Assembly: GCF_013347965.1 (NCBI RefSeq)
Contig: NZ_CP048810.1
Coordinates: 5,765,501-5,829,500, forward strand
Reading direction: 5' to 3'
Origin: Pseudomonas bijieensis
Lineage (GTDB): Bacteria > Pseudomonadota > Gammaproteobacteria > Pseudomonadales > Pseudomonadaceae
DNA: 64,000 nt
Shown: positions 10,650-22,900 of the stretch, in pieces
Numbering within the stretch: the first letter of the stretch is position 1
Layout: each line of letters starts with the position of its first letter
Position numbers and translations under genes: made by a program
Notes under the pieces: model-generated
Databases searched by the model: none
The model's input: the letters and a program-made list of their open reading frames with translations, nothing else
Told to the model about the DNA's origin: nothing

Positions 10650-11173
10650 ATATTTAACCGGTTAGTTCAGGGGAGCGGTTCTCGGGATTGGCCGCAGGAT
10701 GTCGATAGGACAAGCTCCATTGCCAAATGTTCAACCTGAATTGTTAAGAGGCCCGCATCATGCCTCAAAATTGCCAGATCATTGGCGCCAATTCTGTGAC
10801 AAATTCTGATCCGGGTAAAGGCGTTATGCCAGTACCCTTCATCAAAAAATGCGGACTGGTTGGTAAAAATCAACAGGTCCGCATCTGTGACCGTCGGATT
10901 GTGTCTATGTGCCATACCGTCTGGCGGATAACGGAAATGGACAAAAACGCGTGCCGTCCCTGTCTTGTACAGGATAGTGGCAAATGGCCGATTTACTAGG
11001 ATAAGTGAGCCAGGACAGATGAATGGCGGCCAAACTTGGCGTTCACGGACGGTCAGCCTTACAGGGAGTACCATTTGCCTACACTTAAAAAGCCATGGGC
11101 GACATGACAAACGCAGGGTAGGTCGTTAACATGCACGCCGTCCTACGCACCGCGTCTCTTGTGGTCAATTCGT
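10650..11173. promoter_or_regulatory. Long upstream region of amrZ with palindromes
   Basis: 524 bases without a convincing gene. They contain TAACCGGTTA (10655-10664) next to the amrZ start, ATTGGCGCCAAT (10781-10792) and GCCAA-AC-TTGGC (11029-11040), all perfect inverted repeats. Several carry TTGGC, which resembles the core of AmrZ sites, so autoregulation is possible. A 147-codon minus-strand open frame here shows no family resemblance and was not called. Confidence 0.4.
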
Positions 11174-11250
11174 GTCTCAGTAGCTCAATTGGATAGAGCA
11201 TCCCCCTCCTAAGGGGAAGGTTGGCAGTTCGAACCTGCCCTGGGACACCA
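11174..11250 (+). tRNA. tRNA-Arg (CCU)
   Basis: 77 nt. Acceptor GTCTCAG/CTGGGAC, discriminator A, encoded CCA. The anticodon loop CTCCTAA gives CCT at 11208-11210, closed by TCCCC/GGGGA. It lies at the left edge of the accessory CDI region and is a typical integration target, but I found no repeat of its 3' end further right. Confidence 0.96.
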
Positions 11251-11589
11251 TTATAAACAGTGGGTTAGCGAAATCATCGCTGACTTTTCCGGTTTGCATC
11301 CCTATCTACCGCACGATCAACCTAGGCCTGAGCGCGATGTTCAGTCCAGGCACCGCCATTTCTCCCCCTTAGCTGTGACCGATTGCCCATTTCTAGCCAT
11401 TTGTATCGAGGATATTTCGGTAATGCGAAACTTTCTCCCCCCTTTGCTATCTGACCGTCTCGGTACGTTGTAGGACTTTTCCTTCGTTTTCGATGGAATC
11501 TGTACCTCTTTTTTATCTGTGTCAGCGCCAATGCCGCGTCCGGCGGGCCTGACTCATCGTGTCTTTGATTCAGGCCACAAGGATGTGAC
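11251..11589. other. Upstream region of the CDI operon
   Basis: 339 bases between tRNA-Arg(CCU) and cdiB. An imperfect direct repeat, TTTCTCCCCC...GCT..TGACCG, occurs at 11359-11381 and 11432-11457, 73 bases apart. It could be regulatory. No clear sigma-70 promoter or gene was recognised. Confidence 0.35.
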
Positions 11590-13371
11590 ATGCGCCCAGC
11601 CGCACCCTGCCGATCGCGTAAACCGAGCAGCGCTCCTCGCCGCGTTGACAGAACCCGTTCATCTGCCCAAAACGCCAAGCGCCTCGCACTGCTGTTGATG
11701 GCGGCGTGGATGACAGGTTCGTGGAGTGCGGCACAGGCAGCCGGGCCTGAAGAAGAGCTGCTGCGCCAGCGTGAGCGCGAACGGGTATTGAGGGAGCAGT
11801 TGGAATCCCGGCCGGATGTGCGCCTGCAAGCGGCGCCCGTAGCTGAAGGTGTCGATCGCTTGCCCGCCAAGGAAAGTCCCTGCTTTGCCATCAATGACAT
11901 CCGTCTGATCGGCGAGGCATCGGAACAATTCCAATGGGCATTGCGCGCCGCCAACCCCCAGGATGACCCCGCCTTTGGTCGGTGCCTTGGTGGCGGCGGG
12001 ATCAACCTGACGATGAAACGCATGCAGAACGCGATCATCGAGGCCGGCTACGTCACCACTCGCGTGCTCGCCGAAGCCCAGGACTTGAACAGCGGGGTCT
12101 TGGTCTTGACCTTGGTGCCCGGGCGCATTCGCGAGATTCGTTTCGAGGAGGGCACCAGTTCCCGCGCCAATGCCTGGAACGCGATGCCGGCCAATCCTGG
12201 CGATCTGCTCAACTTGCGCGACATCGAGCAGGCGCTGGAAAACTTCAAGCGTGTGCCCACCGCCGAGGCCGATATCAAGATCGCCCCGGCCCGTGCCGCC
12301 GACGCCAAACCCGGTGAGAGCGACGTGGTGATCGCCTGGAGCCAGCGGTTCCCCGCCCGTGTGAGCCTGTCGGTGGACAACTCGGGCAGCAAGACCACGG
12401 GGAAATACCAGGGCAACGTGTCGCTGTCCTTGGACAACCTGCTGTCGCTCAACGATTTGTTCTACGCCAGCGTCAACCATGACCTGGGCGGTGGCGAGTC
12501 GGGGCACCGCGGCTCCGATGGCAGCACCCTGCATTATTCGTTGCCGTTCGGCTACTGGCAGTTGGGGTTCACCAGCAGCGAATACAACTATGAACAATCT
12601 GTCGCTGGCGCCAACCAGACCTATCAATACCGAGGCGAGAGTCGCAACAACGAGTTGCGTCTGTCCCGTCTGCTTTACCGCGACGCCGTACGCAAGACCA
12701 CCGCCTGGGGCAGCCTGTGGACGCGCTCGTCGGAGAATTTCATCGACGACACCGAAATCGGCAACCAGAAACGGCGCATGGCCGGCTGGCAATTGGGGCT
12801 GGACCATCGGGAGTTCATAGGCGCTTCGATTCTTGACCTGGGCGTCGCCTATCGTCGTGGCACCGGTGCCCATGACTCGCTCAAGGCCCCCGAGGAAGAT
12901 TTTGATGCCGGCACGTCACGCTCGCAGATCATCACCGCCGACGCCCAGTTACAGGTGCCGTTCCAGGTCGGCGATCAGCGATTGCGCTACATCGGCGGCT
13001 GGCGCGCGCAATGGAACCGTACGCCGCTGGTGCCCCAGGATCGTTTCTCCATTGGCGGGCGCTACAGCGTGCGGGGCTTCGATGGTGAAAACATTCTTTC
13101 CGCCGACCGTGGCTGGACCCTGCGCAACGAAATCGGCCTGTCCCTGGGGCAAACCGGCCAGGAGCTCTACACCGGTATCGACTATGGCGAAGTCAGTGGC
13201 CAGGCCAGTGAGTTCCTGATCGGCCAGCGCCTGGCAGGAGCCGTGGTGGGTATACGCGGCGGTTACAAGGGCCTGTCCTATGACTGGTCGGTGGGTACGC
13301 CGTTGAAGAAACCCGATGGTTTCGAGACGGCCAACGTGACCAGCGCCTTCACCGTCATCTGGTCATTCTGA
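11590..13371 (+). CDS. cdiB: Two-partner secretion outer-membrane transporter (CdiB/ShlB family)
   Basis: The 593-residue outer-membrane barrel exports the CdiA filament. A basic N-terminus and hydrophobic segment (LALLLMAAWMTGSWSAAQA) form a long signal peptide. A coiled, charged helix follows (LLRQRERERVLREQLESR), then POTRA domains (about 100-250, with CFAINDIRLIG and GYVTTRVLAEAQDL) and a C-terminal 16-strand barrel with the RYSVRGFDGE motif (VRGY/F-type box) that contacts the channel-plugging loop. The final residue is Phe, as required for BAM insertion. The start has AAGGATG upstream. It is first gene of the locus, nine bases before the acyltransferase. Confidence 0.95.
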   Translation: MRPAAPCRSRKPSSAPRRVDRTRSSAQNAKRLALLLMAAWMTGSWSAAQAAGPEEELLRQRERERVLREQLESRPDVRLQAAPVAEGVDRLPAKESPCFAINDIRLIGEASEQFQWALRAANPQDDPAFGRCLGGGGINLTMKRMQNAIIEAGYVTTRVLAEAQDLNSGVLVLTLVPGRIREIRFEEGTSSRANAWNAMPANPGDLLNLRDIEQALENFKRVPTAEADIKIAPARAADAKPGESDVVIAWSQRFPARVSLSVDNSGSKTTGKYQGNVSLSLDNLLSLNDLFYASVNHDLGGGESGHRGSDGSTLHYSLPFGYWQLGFTSSEYNYEQSVAGANQTYQYRGESRNNELRLSRLLYRDAVRKTTAWGSLWTRSSENFIDDTEIGNQKRRMAGWQLGLDHREFIGASILDLGVAYRRGTGAHDSLKAPEEDFDAGTSRSQIITADAQLQVPFQVGDQRLRYIGGWRAQWNRTPLVPQDRFSIGGRYSVRGFDGENILSADRGWTLRNEIGLSLGQTGQELYTGIDYGEVSGQASEFLIGQRLAGAVVGIRGGYKGLSYDWSVGTPLKKPDGFETANVTSAFTVIWSF

Positions 13372-13380
13372 GGTGATCCC

Positions 13381-13899
13381 ATGCAATTCGAGACGCTAGA
13401 CATTATCGCCCCTGGCCTGATCGATGAACCCTGGAGCGAGGCCGCGGTATTCGGTTCCGCCACCTGGTTGTGGATGCACTCCAAGGCCCATCGCGATGCG
13501 CCGTTGCACACCTTGCCGACGCTGCTGTTGCCGGCGCTCAAGCATCGCCAGTTCGTGCTCGGCTCTGAACACGGCAAGCCAGTGTTCTACCTGTCCTGGC
13601 TCAACCTCGACGAGGCGGCAGAGCGACGTTACCTGCGCCAGTCGCCGCTGGCGCTAACGCAGGACGACTGGAACAGCGGCGAGCGTCTCTGGCTCAACGA
13701 CTGGGTTGCCCCTTTTGGCCACACAGCGGTATTGAGTCGTTTGTTGCAACGTCATCTTTTCATCGATCGCTGCGCCCGTGCCCTCTACCACCGAGGCGAT
13801 GAGCGCGGCCTGCGGGTCAAGACATTCCAAGGGATCGGGGTCATTCCCGAGCAGGCCCAGGCCTGGTTTGCCGCCCACCCACTGGCAATCGAAGCGTAA
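13381..13899 (+). CDS. cdiC: Toxin-activating lysine acyltransferase (HlyC family), CdiC-like
   Basis: A 172-residue cytosolic enzyme. HlyC-family proteins transfer a fatty acyl group from acyl-ACP to lysines of an exported toxin. The diagnostic WLWMHSKAHRD motif places the catalytic His at residue 37, and NDWVAPFG places the catalytic Asp at 107; both align with His23 and Asp92 of HlyC. The segment LPALKHRQFVL..GKPVFYLSW also matches the family. It lies between the transporter and effector genes, nine bases after the first and 46 before the second, so CdiA or CdiB is the likely substrate. CDI loci with such a gene are known but a minority. Confidence 0.9.
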   Translation: MQFETLDIIAPGLIDEPWSEAAVFGSATWLWMHSKAHRDAPLHTLPTLLLPALKHRQFVLGSEHGKPVFYLSWLNLDEAAERRYLRQSPLALTQDDWNSGERLWLNDWVAPFGHTAVLSRLLQRHLFIDRCARALYHRGDERGLRVKTFQGIGVIPEQAQAWFAAHPLAIEA

Positions 13900-13944
13900 C
13901 TCCAACCACTGCTCGTGCGGGCTGGCTCCGCAAATGGAATTGCT

Positions 13945-16900
13945 ATGAACAAGCATCTGTACAGAATCGTTTTCAACAAGGCCCGTGGACTGCTGATGGT
14001 CGTGGCCGAGAACGTCACCAGCCAGGTCAAGGCGCCGGGGACCCGCTCCGGTCCGTCGACGGGCGCATCGGCTTGTACGGCGACGCTCGGGGCGTTGCGC
14101 TTTGCCTTGATGACGGCGATTGGTCTGGTGTCCTTGAGCGTGGCACCGGCCTGGGCTGGAACCATCGTCGCCGACCCGGGGGCTCCAGCCGGCCAGCGAC
14201 CCACCGTGATACAAAGCGCCAACGGTACGCCGCAGGTCAATATCCAGGCCCCCAGCGCCGGCGGTGTCTCGCGCAACACCTACAACCAGTTCGATGTCGA
14301 TAGCCGTGGCGTGATCCTCAACAACGGCACCGGCAATAGCCAGACGAAACTGGGCGGCTGGATCGAAGGCAACCCGATGTTGGGCAATGGCAGTGCGCGG
14401 GTCATCCTTAACGAAGTCAACGCCAGCAATCCCAGTCAATTGCGCGGTTACGTCGAAGTGGCCGGCCAGCGCGCCGAAGTGGTGATCGCCAACCCGTCCG
14501 GCATCACGTGCAACGGTTGCGGCTTCATCAACGCCGACCGGGCCACCCTCAGTACTGGCCGGGCGCAGTTGGAGAACGGTCGCATCACCGGCTACACCGT
14601 GCAGGGCGGCACTATCAACATCGAAGGCAAAGGCCTGGATGCCCGTGAGAGCGACTACACGGATCTGATCGCCCGCTCGGTGCAGGTCAACGCCGGGGTG
14701 TGGGCCAACGACTTGAAGGTCACCGCCGGACGCAATCAGGTCAATGCCGACAACACCCAGGCCACGCCGCTGCCAGCCGCCGATGGGGAAAAACCCACCG
14801 TTGCCATCGACGTTGCCAAATTGGGCGGCATGTATGCAGGCAAGATCATGCTGGTGGGCACCGAATCCGGCGTCGGTGTGCGCAACGCCGGGCAGATCGG
14901 CGCCATGGCCGGTGAGGTGGTAATCAGTGCTGACGGCAAACTGCAAAACCAGGGCGCTATCAGCAGCGCAACAGCGACCCGAATCAATGCCACCAGCGTT
15001 GACAACAGCGGCACGCTCTACGCCAAGGGCGACCTGAGGCTCGACAGCGCCGGTGACATCGACAACAGCGGCACCGTTGCCAGCCAGAACAATACGACGC
15101 TGACCGCCAAGACCATTCGCAGCACCAAGACCTCGAGCCTGGCGGCCGGCGTCGGGGTGGACGGCAAACTGGGTAGCAGCGGCAACCTTGCGCTGCGGGC
15201 CACCACGGTCAAGGCGCAAGGTCAGAATCTTGCTGGCGGCGATGTCGGTATCGGTGCCGCTGACCTGGATCTGAGCGACAGCCAGACCCAGGGCCGCAAC
15301 GTCACTCTGACGGCCAGCGTCGGCGATGCCAATCTCAGTGGTAGCCAAGTCGATGCGACCCAGGTGCTGACCGCAAAAGCGGCCAAGACCCTGCGCACCG
15401 ATGCAGCCAAAGTCAGCGCCGGCAACCTGCAATTGAGCGCGCGGGATGTTTCCAATACCGGTGGTGAGCTGGTGCAGACAGGCACCGCCGATACGTCGAT
15501 CACAGCCGTCGCCACGCTCGACAACAGCAGTGGGCGGATTGCCTCCAACGCTGGCAACGTGAAGCTTGGCGCCAATCGTCTCGACAACAGCGAGGGTAAG
15601 GTCGAGCACGCTGGCAAAGGCACCCTGGACATCCAGGCCAACCAGTTGGCCGGCAGCAAAGGCACCTTGGCGAGCAATGGCAAGTTGAGCGTCAAGGCCG
15701 GTGAGGTGGTGGTTGATGATGGCTTGACCCAAGGTCAACAGATCACGCTCGACACCACGACCTTGTCCAACCAGCGCGGACGCATTCTCCAGACTGGCGC
15801 GCAGCCAATGCAGGTCACCGCCCGTGAACGTTTTGACAACCAAGCCGGGCAAGTCAGTAGCCCCGGGGCGGTGGTCCTGAAGGTTGGTACGTTGAATAAC
15901 CAGGGCGGTAAAATCCTCGCCACCGATAACGGGGCGTTGACCGTCACTGCCGACAACGAAGTCAACAACGGCGGCGGGACGCTGGCCGCCAGCGGTACGA
16001 CAAGGGTCAGCGGCGAGCTGCTGGATAACACTCAAGGCACCGTGAGTGCTGGCGGTGAGCTGCACGCAGAGTTCGACCGCTTGAACAATATCGGCGGCAC
16101 GCTCGCCGCCACCCAGCGCATGGAGATCATCGCCGGCCAATTGAACAACACCAACGGTGTGCTGGGTTCGGTGAAGTCCGGGTTGCTGGTCAACGTCTCG
16201 GCCGATGCATTGAACAATAGCGGCGGGCGCCTTGAAGCGCTGGGCGATATCGATCTATCGGCCCAGGGCCTGAATAACCAGAGCGGGGTGATCAGTGGCC
16301 AGGCCCTGGACCTGGACAGCCACGGCATGCTGGTGGACAACAGCCAGGGCACGCTGAATGCCGGTGCGACCCTCGACCTGCGCAGCGGTGAATTGCGCAA
16401 CGCGGCGGGCCTGATCCAGGCCAAGGGCAAGCTGTTCATCGACACTGGCAGCCAGGCGCTGAACAACCTCCAGTCGGGCACCACCCAAGGCATCAGCGGT
16501 CAGGACGCCGTCGAAATCCACAGCGCCAACTTCAACAACCGTACGGGGTTCCTCGGCGCCAAGGGTGCCCTGGTGCTCAAGACCACCGACCTTGGTAATG
16601 GCAGCGGTGGCCAGATCATTGGCGAGAAGACCGTGTGGGTCGAAGGCGCCCGAGTGGATAACCGCGGCGGTCAGTTGCAAGGCCTTGGCGATGTCCAATT
16701 GGTGCTGGGTGAGACGCTCAACAACCAGGGTGGACTGGTGCGCAGCGCGGGGACGCTGGGCGTGAATGCCGGCGTGCTCGACAACAGCGCCACCCAAGGT
16801 ACCAACCAAGGCCTCGAAGGCCGCGCCATGAGCCTGGCGCTCAACACCTTCGGCAACCAGGCTGGTGCCGTGCGCGCCGACGAAGGCTTGTCCATCGGTG

Positions 16901-19900
16901 TCAGCCAGGTGCTGGATAACCAGGGCGGCCTGATTTCCGCAGGGAAAGGCCTGACCATCACCGACCGCGATACGACGCAACGTCGCCAGGCCGTGCACAA
17001 CCTCGACGGGACCCTGCTCGCCGGCAGCCTGTTGTCCCTCAATGCCGCTTATTACGCGGGCACCGGTCGGGCCCTGAGCCTGGGCGATCTGACGTTCAGC
17101 CTGCAAAGTGGCCTGGACCTGAGTGGACAGATCCAGGCCAATAACAAGGTTGACCTGAGCACCGACGGGGCTTTCAACAACAGCGGAAAACTGCTGGCGG
17201 GCGGCCTGTTGCAAGTTCACTCGCAAACGCTGGACAACGCCGCCAACGGCGAGATCAGCGCCGGCCAGGTGCGCCTGACCGTCAACGACAGCCTGACCAA
17301 CCGTGGCCTGATCGACGGCCAGCAGGTGCGCGTGCAAGCGTCGTCGCTCAACAACCTGGGCACGGGGCGTCTGTACGGTGATCGATTGGCGATCGCCACC
17401 TCGGCACTGAGCAACCGCGATGAGAACGGCATCGCCGCGACCATCGCCGCCCGCGAGACGCTGGACATTGGCACCGGCACCCTGGACAACCGCGAACAGG
17501 CACTGATCTTCAGTGCCGGCGACCTCGCCATCGGCGGTGCGCTGAGCGCCACTGACAAGGCCCAGGACCGTGCTCAACTGCTGACCAACGCCAGCGCGAC
17601 CATCGAGGCCCTCGGCAACCTGTCGCTCGATGTGCAAAGCGTGCGCAACACCAACGAACACTTCAGCACCCAACAGGTGGAAGTCAGCCGCACGGCCTTG
17701 CAGGAATTCCAGCTCAGCGGTTCGCCGAACCGCTACCAGGGCGACCAGATTTCCCTGCGCCACGATGAGGTCTATTACCTCAACACTCCAGAGGGCCGGA
17801 AAGACAACTGGAATCGCTACGACTACACCCGCGTGGTGCAGGAAACCCAGATCGCCACCTCGGCACCGGCGCAGATCCTTTCTGGCGGGACCATGCAGAT
17901 CAATGCAGGCGATGTGCTCAATGACAAGAGCCGCATCATTGCCGGTGGGTTGTTGCAGGCCAACATTGCCAGCCTGACCAACACTGAATTGACCGGCCAG
18001 CGCACCACCACCGACAGCGGCACCGCTACGAATTTCTATCGCATCCAGCGCAAGGGCCGGGACCGTCAGGGAACGGCCGTCACCGCCTACACGCCCGCAC
18101 CCTTGATCCAGGACATTACCCTGCAACCGACCGTGTTCGCCCAGAACGCCGCCGGCAATGGGACGGGCACCCAGATCGGCGCCCGCGCCACACAGGGTGT
18201 CAGCGAGCAGATAGCCGCCACAGGCACGGTCAGCGCCCCGGTTGGCAGGACCTATGAAGTGACGCCCATCGTTCAGGTCGCGGCCCAGACTACCCTGAAC
18301 AGCAAAGGTGTGGCCGAGCAGATTCGCAGCGGCGGGCCATCCCTGGCATTGCCGAACAACAGCCTGTTCACCACCAGTCCCCAGACCACCAGCCGCTACC
18401 TGATCGAAACCGACCCGCGCTTTGCCAGCTATCGCACCTGGCTGTCTTCGGACTACATGTTGCAGCGCCTGCAAGTCGATCCGGCACTGACGCAACAACG
18501 TTTGGGCGACGGCTTCTATGAACAGAAATTGATTCGCGAACAGATCGCGCAACTCACCGGCCGACGTTTTCTCGATGGCTATGCCAATGACGAAGTGCAG
18601 TACCGCGCCCTGATCGACAACGCCGTGACCGTCGCCAGCCAATGGCAACTGGTCCCCGGCGTGGCCCTGACCTCTGCGCAGATGGCCCAGTTGACCAGTG
18701 ACATCGTCTGGCTGGTCCAGAAGCAGGTCACCCTGGCCAACGGTGACACCCGCAATGTACTGGTGCCGCAAGTGTACGTGCGGGTCCAGGAAGGCGACCT
18801 CAATGGCTCCGGCGCCTTGATTGCCGGGCAACAGTTGAACCTGAACATCGCCGGCGACCTGGTCAACAGTGGCAGCCTGGCCGGGCGCAGCGTCATGGCG
18901 ATCACCGCGCAGAACATCGAAAACCTCGGTGGGCGCATCCAGGCCGACAAGGTATCGCTCACCGCGCGGGAAAACCTCAACAACCTCGGCGGCCTGATCG
19001 GTGCCGTGGACAGCCTGTCGGTCAAGGCCGGGCAGGACATCAACGTCATCTCCAGCAGCCGGGACAGCAGCAGCGCCCAAGGCACCCGCACCAACCTGTC
19101 GCGGGTGGCCGGGCTGTTCGTCAGCGGTGCCCAGGGCACGATGGGGGTCAGTGCCGGCAACGACCTCAACCTCACCGGTGCCCAGGTGGTCAACGCTGGC
19201 AAAGGTGGCAGCACGTTGCTGGAGGCGGGCAACAACATCAACCTGGCCACCGTCGGCGAAGCGCACCAGCAAGCGCTGACCTGGAACAGCAGCAACTGGC
19301 GCAAGGATGCCAGCCAGACCGAAGTCGGCTCCCTGATCCAAGGACAGGGCGACGTGCGCTTGAGCGCGGGCGAGGACCTCAACGCCCGCGCCGGCCGTGT
19401 CACCAGCGAGCAAGGCGCGGTGTTTGCCGAGGCCAAGCGCGACGTCAACCTGACCGCCGGCCAGAATTACCAGTTCGCCGATGAAGCGCACAAGGTCAAA
19501 GGCAGCAACGGGATGTTCTCCAGCAAGACCACCACCACCCGTGACACGATCAGCCAGACCTCGGCCGAAGGCTCCACCCTGAGCGGCGAGCAGACCTATG
19601 TGCAGGCCGGTCGTGACATCAACCTCAAGGGCAGCAACGTGGTGTCCACGACCCAGACTGTCCTGGTGGCGGACAACAACGTCAACATCGAAGCGGACAC
19701 TGACAGCAGCAGCGAACGCCACGACAAGTCCGTGAAGAAAAGCGGCCTGTTCAGCGGCGGTGGCATTGCCGTCACCCTGGGCACCCAGCAACAGAGCGTC
19801 AAGGACCTCACCACCGAGCATACGGCCGTGGCCAGCACCGTCGGTTCGACCGCTGGCGATGTGCTGATCGAAGCCGGCAAGGGCTATCGCCAGGTGGGCA

Positions 19901-22900
19901 GCCAGGTGTCGGCGCCCCAAGGCAACATCGACGTCACGGCGCAGACCATCGACGTCGTCGAGGCGCGCAACACCCGCGAGCGCGAGCGCGAGACGCTGTT
20001 CAAGCAGACCGGGTTCACCCTCACCGTGACCAACCCGGTGATCAGCGCGATCCAGACATCCCAGCAAATGAAACGGGCGTCGGAGAAAACCGACGACGGG
20101 CGCATGAAGGCCCTGGCCGCCGCCACTGCGGTGATGGCCGCCAATAATGCCGCCACCGCCGTGGCGATGGACCCGGGCGCGGCGGGCGGGATCAACATCA
20201 GCCTGTCCCTGGGCACCAAGAAGAACGAAAGCACCACCACCTACACCAGCGACAGCGCGGCCGGCTCGACCATGACCGCCGGCAACGACGTCCGCCTGCG
20301 TGCCACGGGCGCTGGAGCCGCCAGCAACATCACCGTACAAGGCAGCGATATCAAGGCCGGACGCAACGCCAGCCTGCTGGCGGACGGTGACATCAACCTG
20401 CTCGCCGCCCGCAATATCGACAAGCAGGAGACCGACAGCAAAGGCAGCAGCGCGAGCATCGGCATCGGCTTCTCCCTCGGTGCCCGCAACGGCTTCACCC
20501 TGGACCTGGGTGCATCCGGCAGTCGTGGCCAGGCGGATGGCGATGGACTCACCCATACCAATACCCATGTCCAGGCGGGCAACCAGTTGCTGCTGTCCTC
20601 CGGCGGTGACACCAACCTCAGAGGCGCGGTGGCGAGCGGCAAGCAGGTACTGGCCGATATCGGCGGTGACCTGAACATCGAAAGCCTGCAAGACACCAAC
20701 ACCTACGTGGTCGATGAGAAGAACCTGGGCGTTGGCATCAGCCTGTGCATTCCGCCGTTCTGCTACGGCATGAGTTCAGTCAACGGCGTCAGCGGCAGCT
20801 TCGGCGCCACGGACATCGATTCCAACTACGCCAGCGTGATCGAGCAATCGGGCATCAAGGCCGGCGACGATGGGTTCGACATCCGCGTGGGGGGCAACAC
20901 CGACCTGGTCGGCGCTGTCATCGCCAGCAGCGACAAGGCCGTGCAGGATGGCAAGAATCGTCTGGTCACCGCCAGCCTCACCAGCCGCGACATCAAGAAC
21001 AAGGCCGAGTACGACGCCAGCACTGTCAGCGTCGGTGGCGGCTATCGCGAAGTCGGCAAGGACCAGCAGGGCAACGCCACCAGCGGCGGCACGCAGACCC
21101 CTGGCACCGACCTGCCGAAGAACGACAACGACCTCAGCGCCACGATGCCGATCGCCATCAGTGCCAGCGACGATGCCAGCAGCGTCACCCGCAGCGGCAT
21201 CAGTGGCGGCACCATCGTCATCAGCAACGACGCCGAACAACAGAAACGCACCGGCAAGAATGGCGAGCAAACCGTCGCCAGCCTCAATCGCGATGTCTCC
21301 AGCGACCGCGACACCAGCAACACGCTCAAGCCGATCTTCGACGAAGACGAAATCCGTGCCGGTTTCGAGATCGTCGGGGCGTTCTCCAACGAAGCCAGCA
21401 CCTTGCTCGCCAACAAGGCCAAGGAAGTCGACCTCAAGCGCAAACAGGCCGAGGCTGACCGTGCCAAGGCACTTGACCCGAACGCCGACCTGACCGACGT
21501 CCAGCGTCTGGCCTTGCTCAACAATTCCCAGCGGCTGAATGCAGAAGCCCGCGGCATCGCCGACAAGTGGGGCGCGGGCGGCACCTACCGGCAGATCACC
21601 ACCGCCCTGGTCGGCGCGGCCAGCGGCAATATCAGTGGCGGCAACAGTGCCTTCGTCCAGGGGCTGGTGGTCAATTACGTGCAACAGCAGGGCGCCGGCT
21701 ACATCGGCGACCTGGTGGCGAACGGCAAACTCACCGAAGGCTCACCGCTGCACGCCGCGCTGCACGGCATTGTCGCCTGCGCGGGCGCCGCCGCCAGCAG
21801 CCAGAGCTGTGGCAGCGGCGCGGCAGGCGCGGCGGCGTCGAGCCTGCTCACCGGCCTGTTCTCCGAAGCCAGCCCCGATGAAAGCGAATCCCAGCGCGAA
21901 GCCAAGCGTAACCTGATCGTCAGCATCGTCACCGGGCTGGCCGCCACCAGCTCCTCGCTCGACCCGGCCACTGCCAACAGCGCCGCCGGTGCAGCGGTGG
22001 ACAACAACTGGCTGGCGACCCAGCAGTTGGTCCAGGCCGAGAAGGAGTACAGCGAGGCTGACGGTCTCGGGGCCAAGGCGAAAGTGATCGCCAAATGGGC
22101 GTACATCAACCAGAAACAAGATGTACTGACCCGCTTCGGCCTGGGCAAAGGCCTGGTGCAGGCGGGTTGGGGCGACGTCGAGGGCCTGGCGCAATTTCTC
22201 CTCCATCCGGTGGATGGGATCAACGGCTTGAAAGCACTGATCAACGACCCCGAGGCCCGCAAGCAATTCGGCGACGGTGTGGTCAACGAACTCAACGCCA
22301 AACTCGACCGTGTTAAAGATGCCCTGGAAAACGGCGGGGATGATCGCGCCGTGCAATTGGGCCAGGACATTGGCGAACTCGTCTGGCAGGTTGGCAGCAT
22401 CGCCACCGGCGTCGGTGGGGCGGCCAAGGGTGGCGTGGCGTTGGCGAAAGCCGGGATCAAGGTGGGGACGGAAGGGCTTGAAAAGATGGCCGATGTGGCC
22501 AAAATTGCGAAAGCTGACGTGTCGGCCGGTAAGCCGCTGCAGTGGAGCAGCGTGGAGGGAGCGTATAGCGGAAAACTTGAGGGGGGGTATGGCCCTGGTA
22601 CGACGACTGTTAATGGGAAGGTTGTTGAGAATCCTGGGGATTATAGTGCTGGGATAAAAAAACCTAGTAAAGTGCTTCGCGAAGTAGAAATTAACTCTGG
22701 TGGTAAGGGGGCTTGGTCCAAAGAGCTAAATAAACCTGAGCCCGATACAATTTATAAAGTGGATGGGAACAAAATTTATCAAACGGATAGTTTGGGGCGT
22801 GTTGAAAAGGTTGAATCCGATCTTTCTTTTGTGAAAAATGACAGGAATACCTATCAGCAGTGTATCGCAGGTAAGTGCGGGGTGGCGGGTGATGAAGGTG

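Noticed and set aside
10667..11110. 147-codon open frame on the minus strand upstream of amrZ
   Set aside because: No ribosome-binding site, no domain, and it covers palindromes that look regulatory.
13654..16140. 828-codon open frame on the minus strand spanning cdiC and cdiA
   Set aside because: Overlaps two well-supported genes and has a shadow-like composition.
16255..20691. 1478-codon open frame on the minus strand inside cdiA
   Set aside because: Antisense shadow of a repetitive GC-rich gene; no start context, domains or family resemblance.
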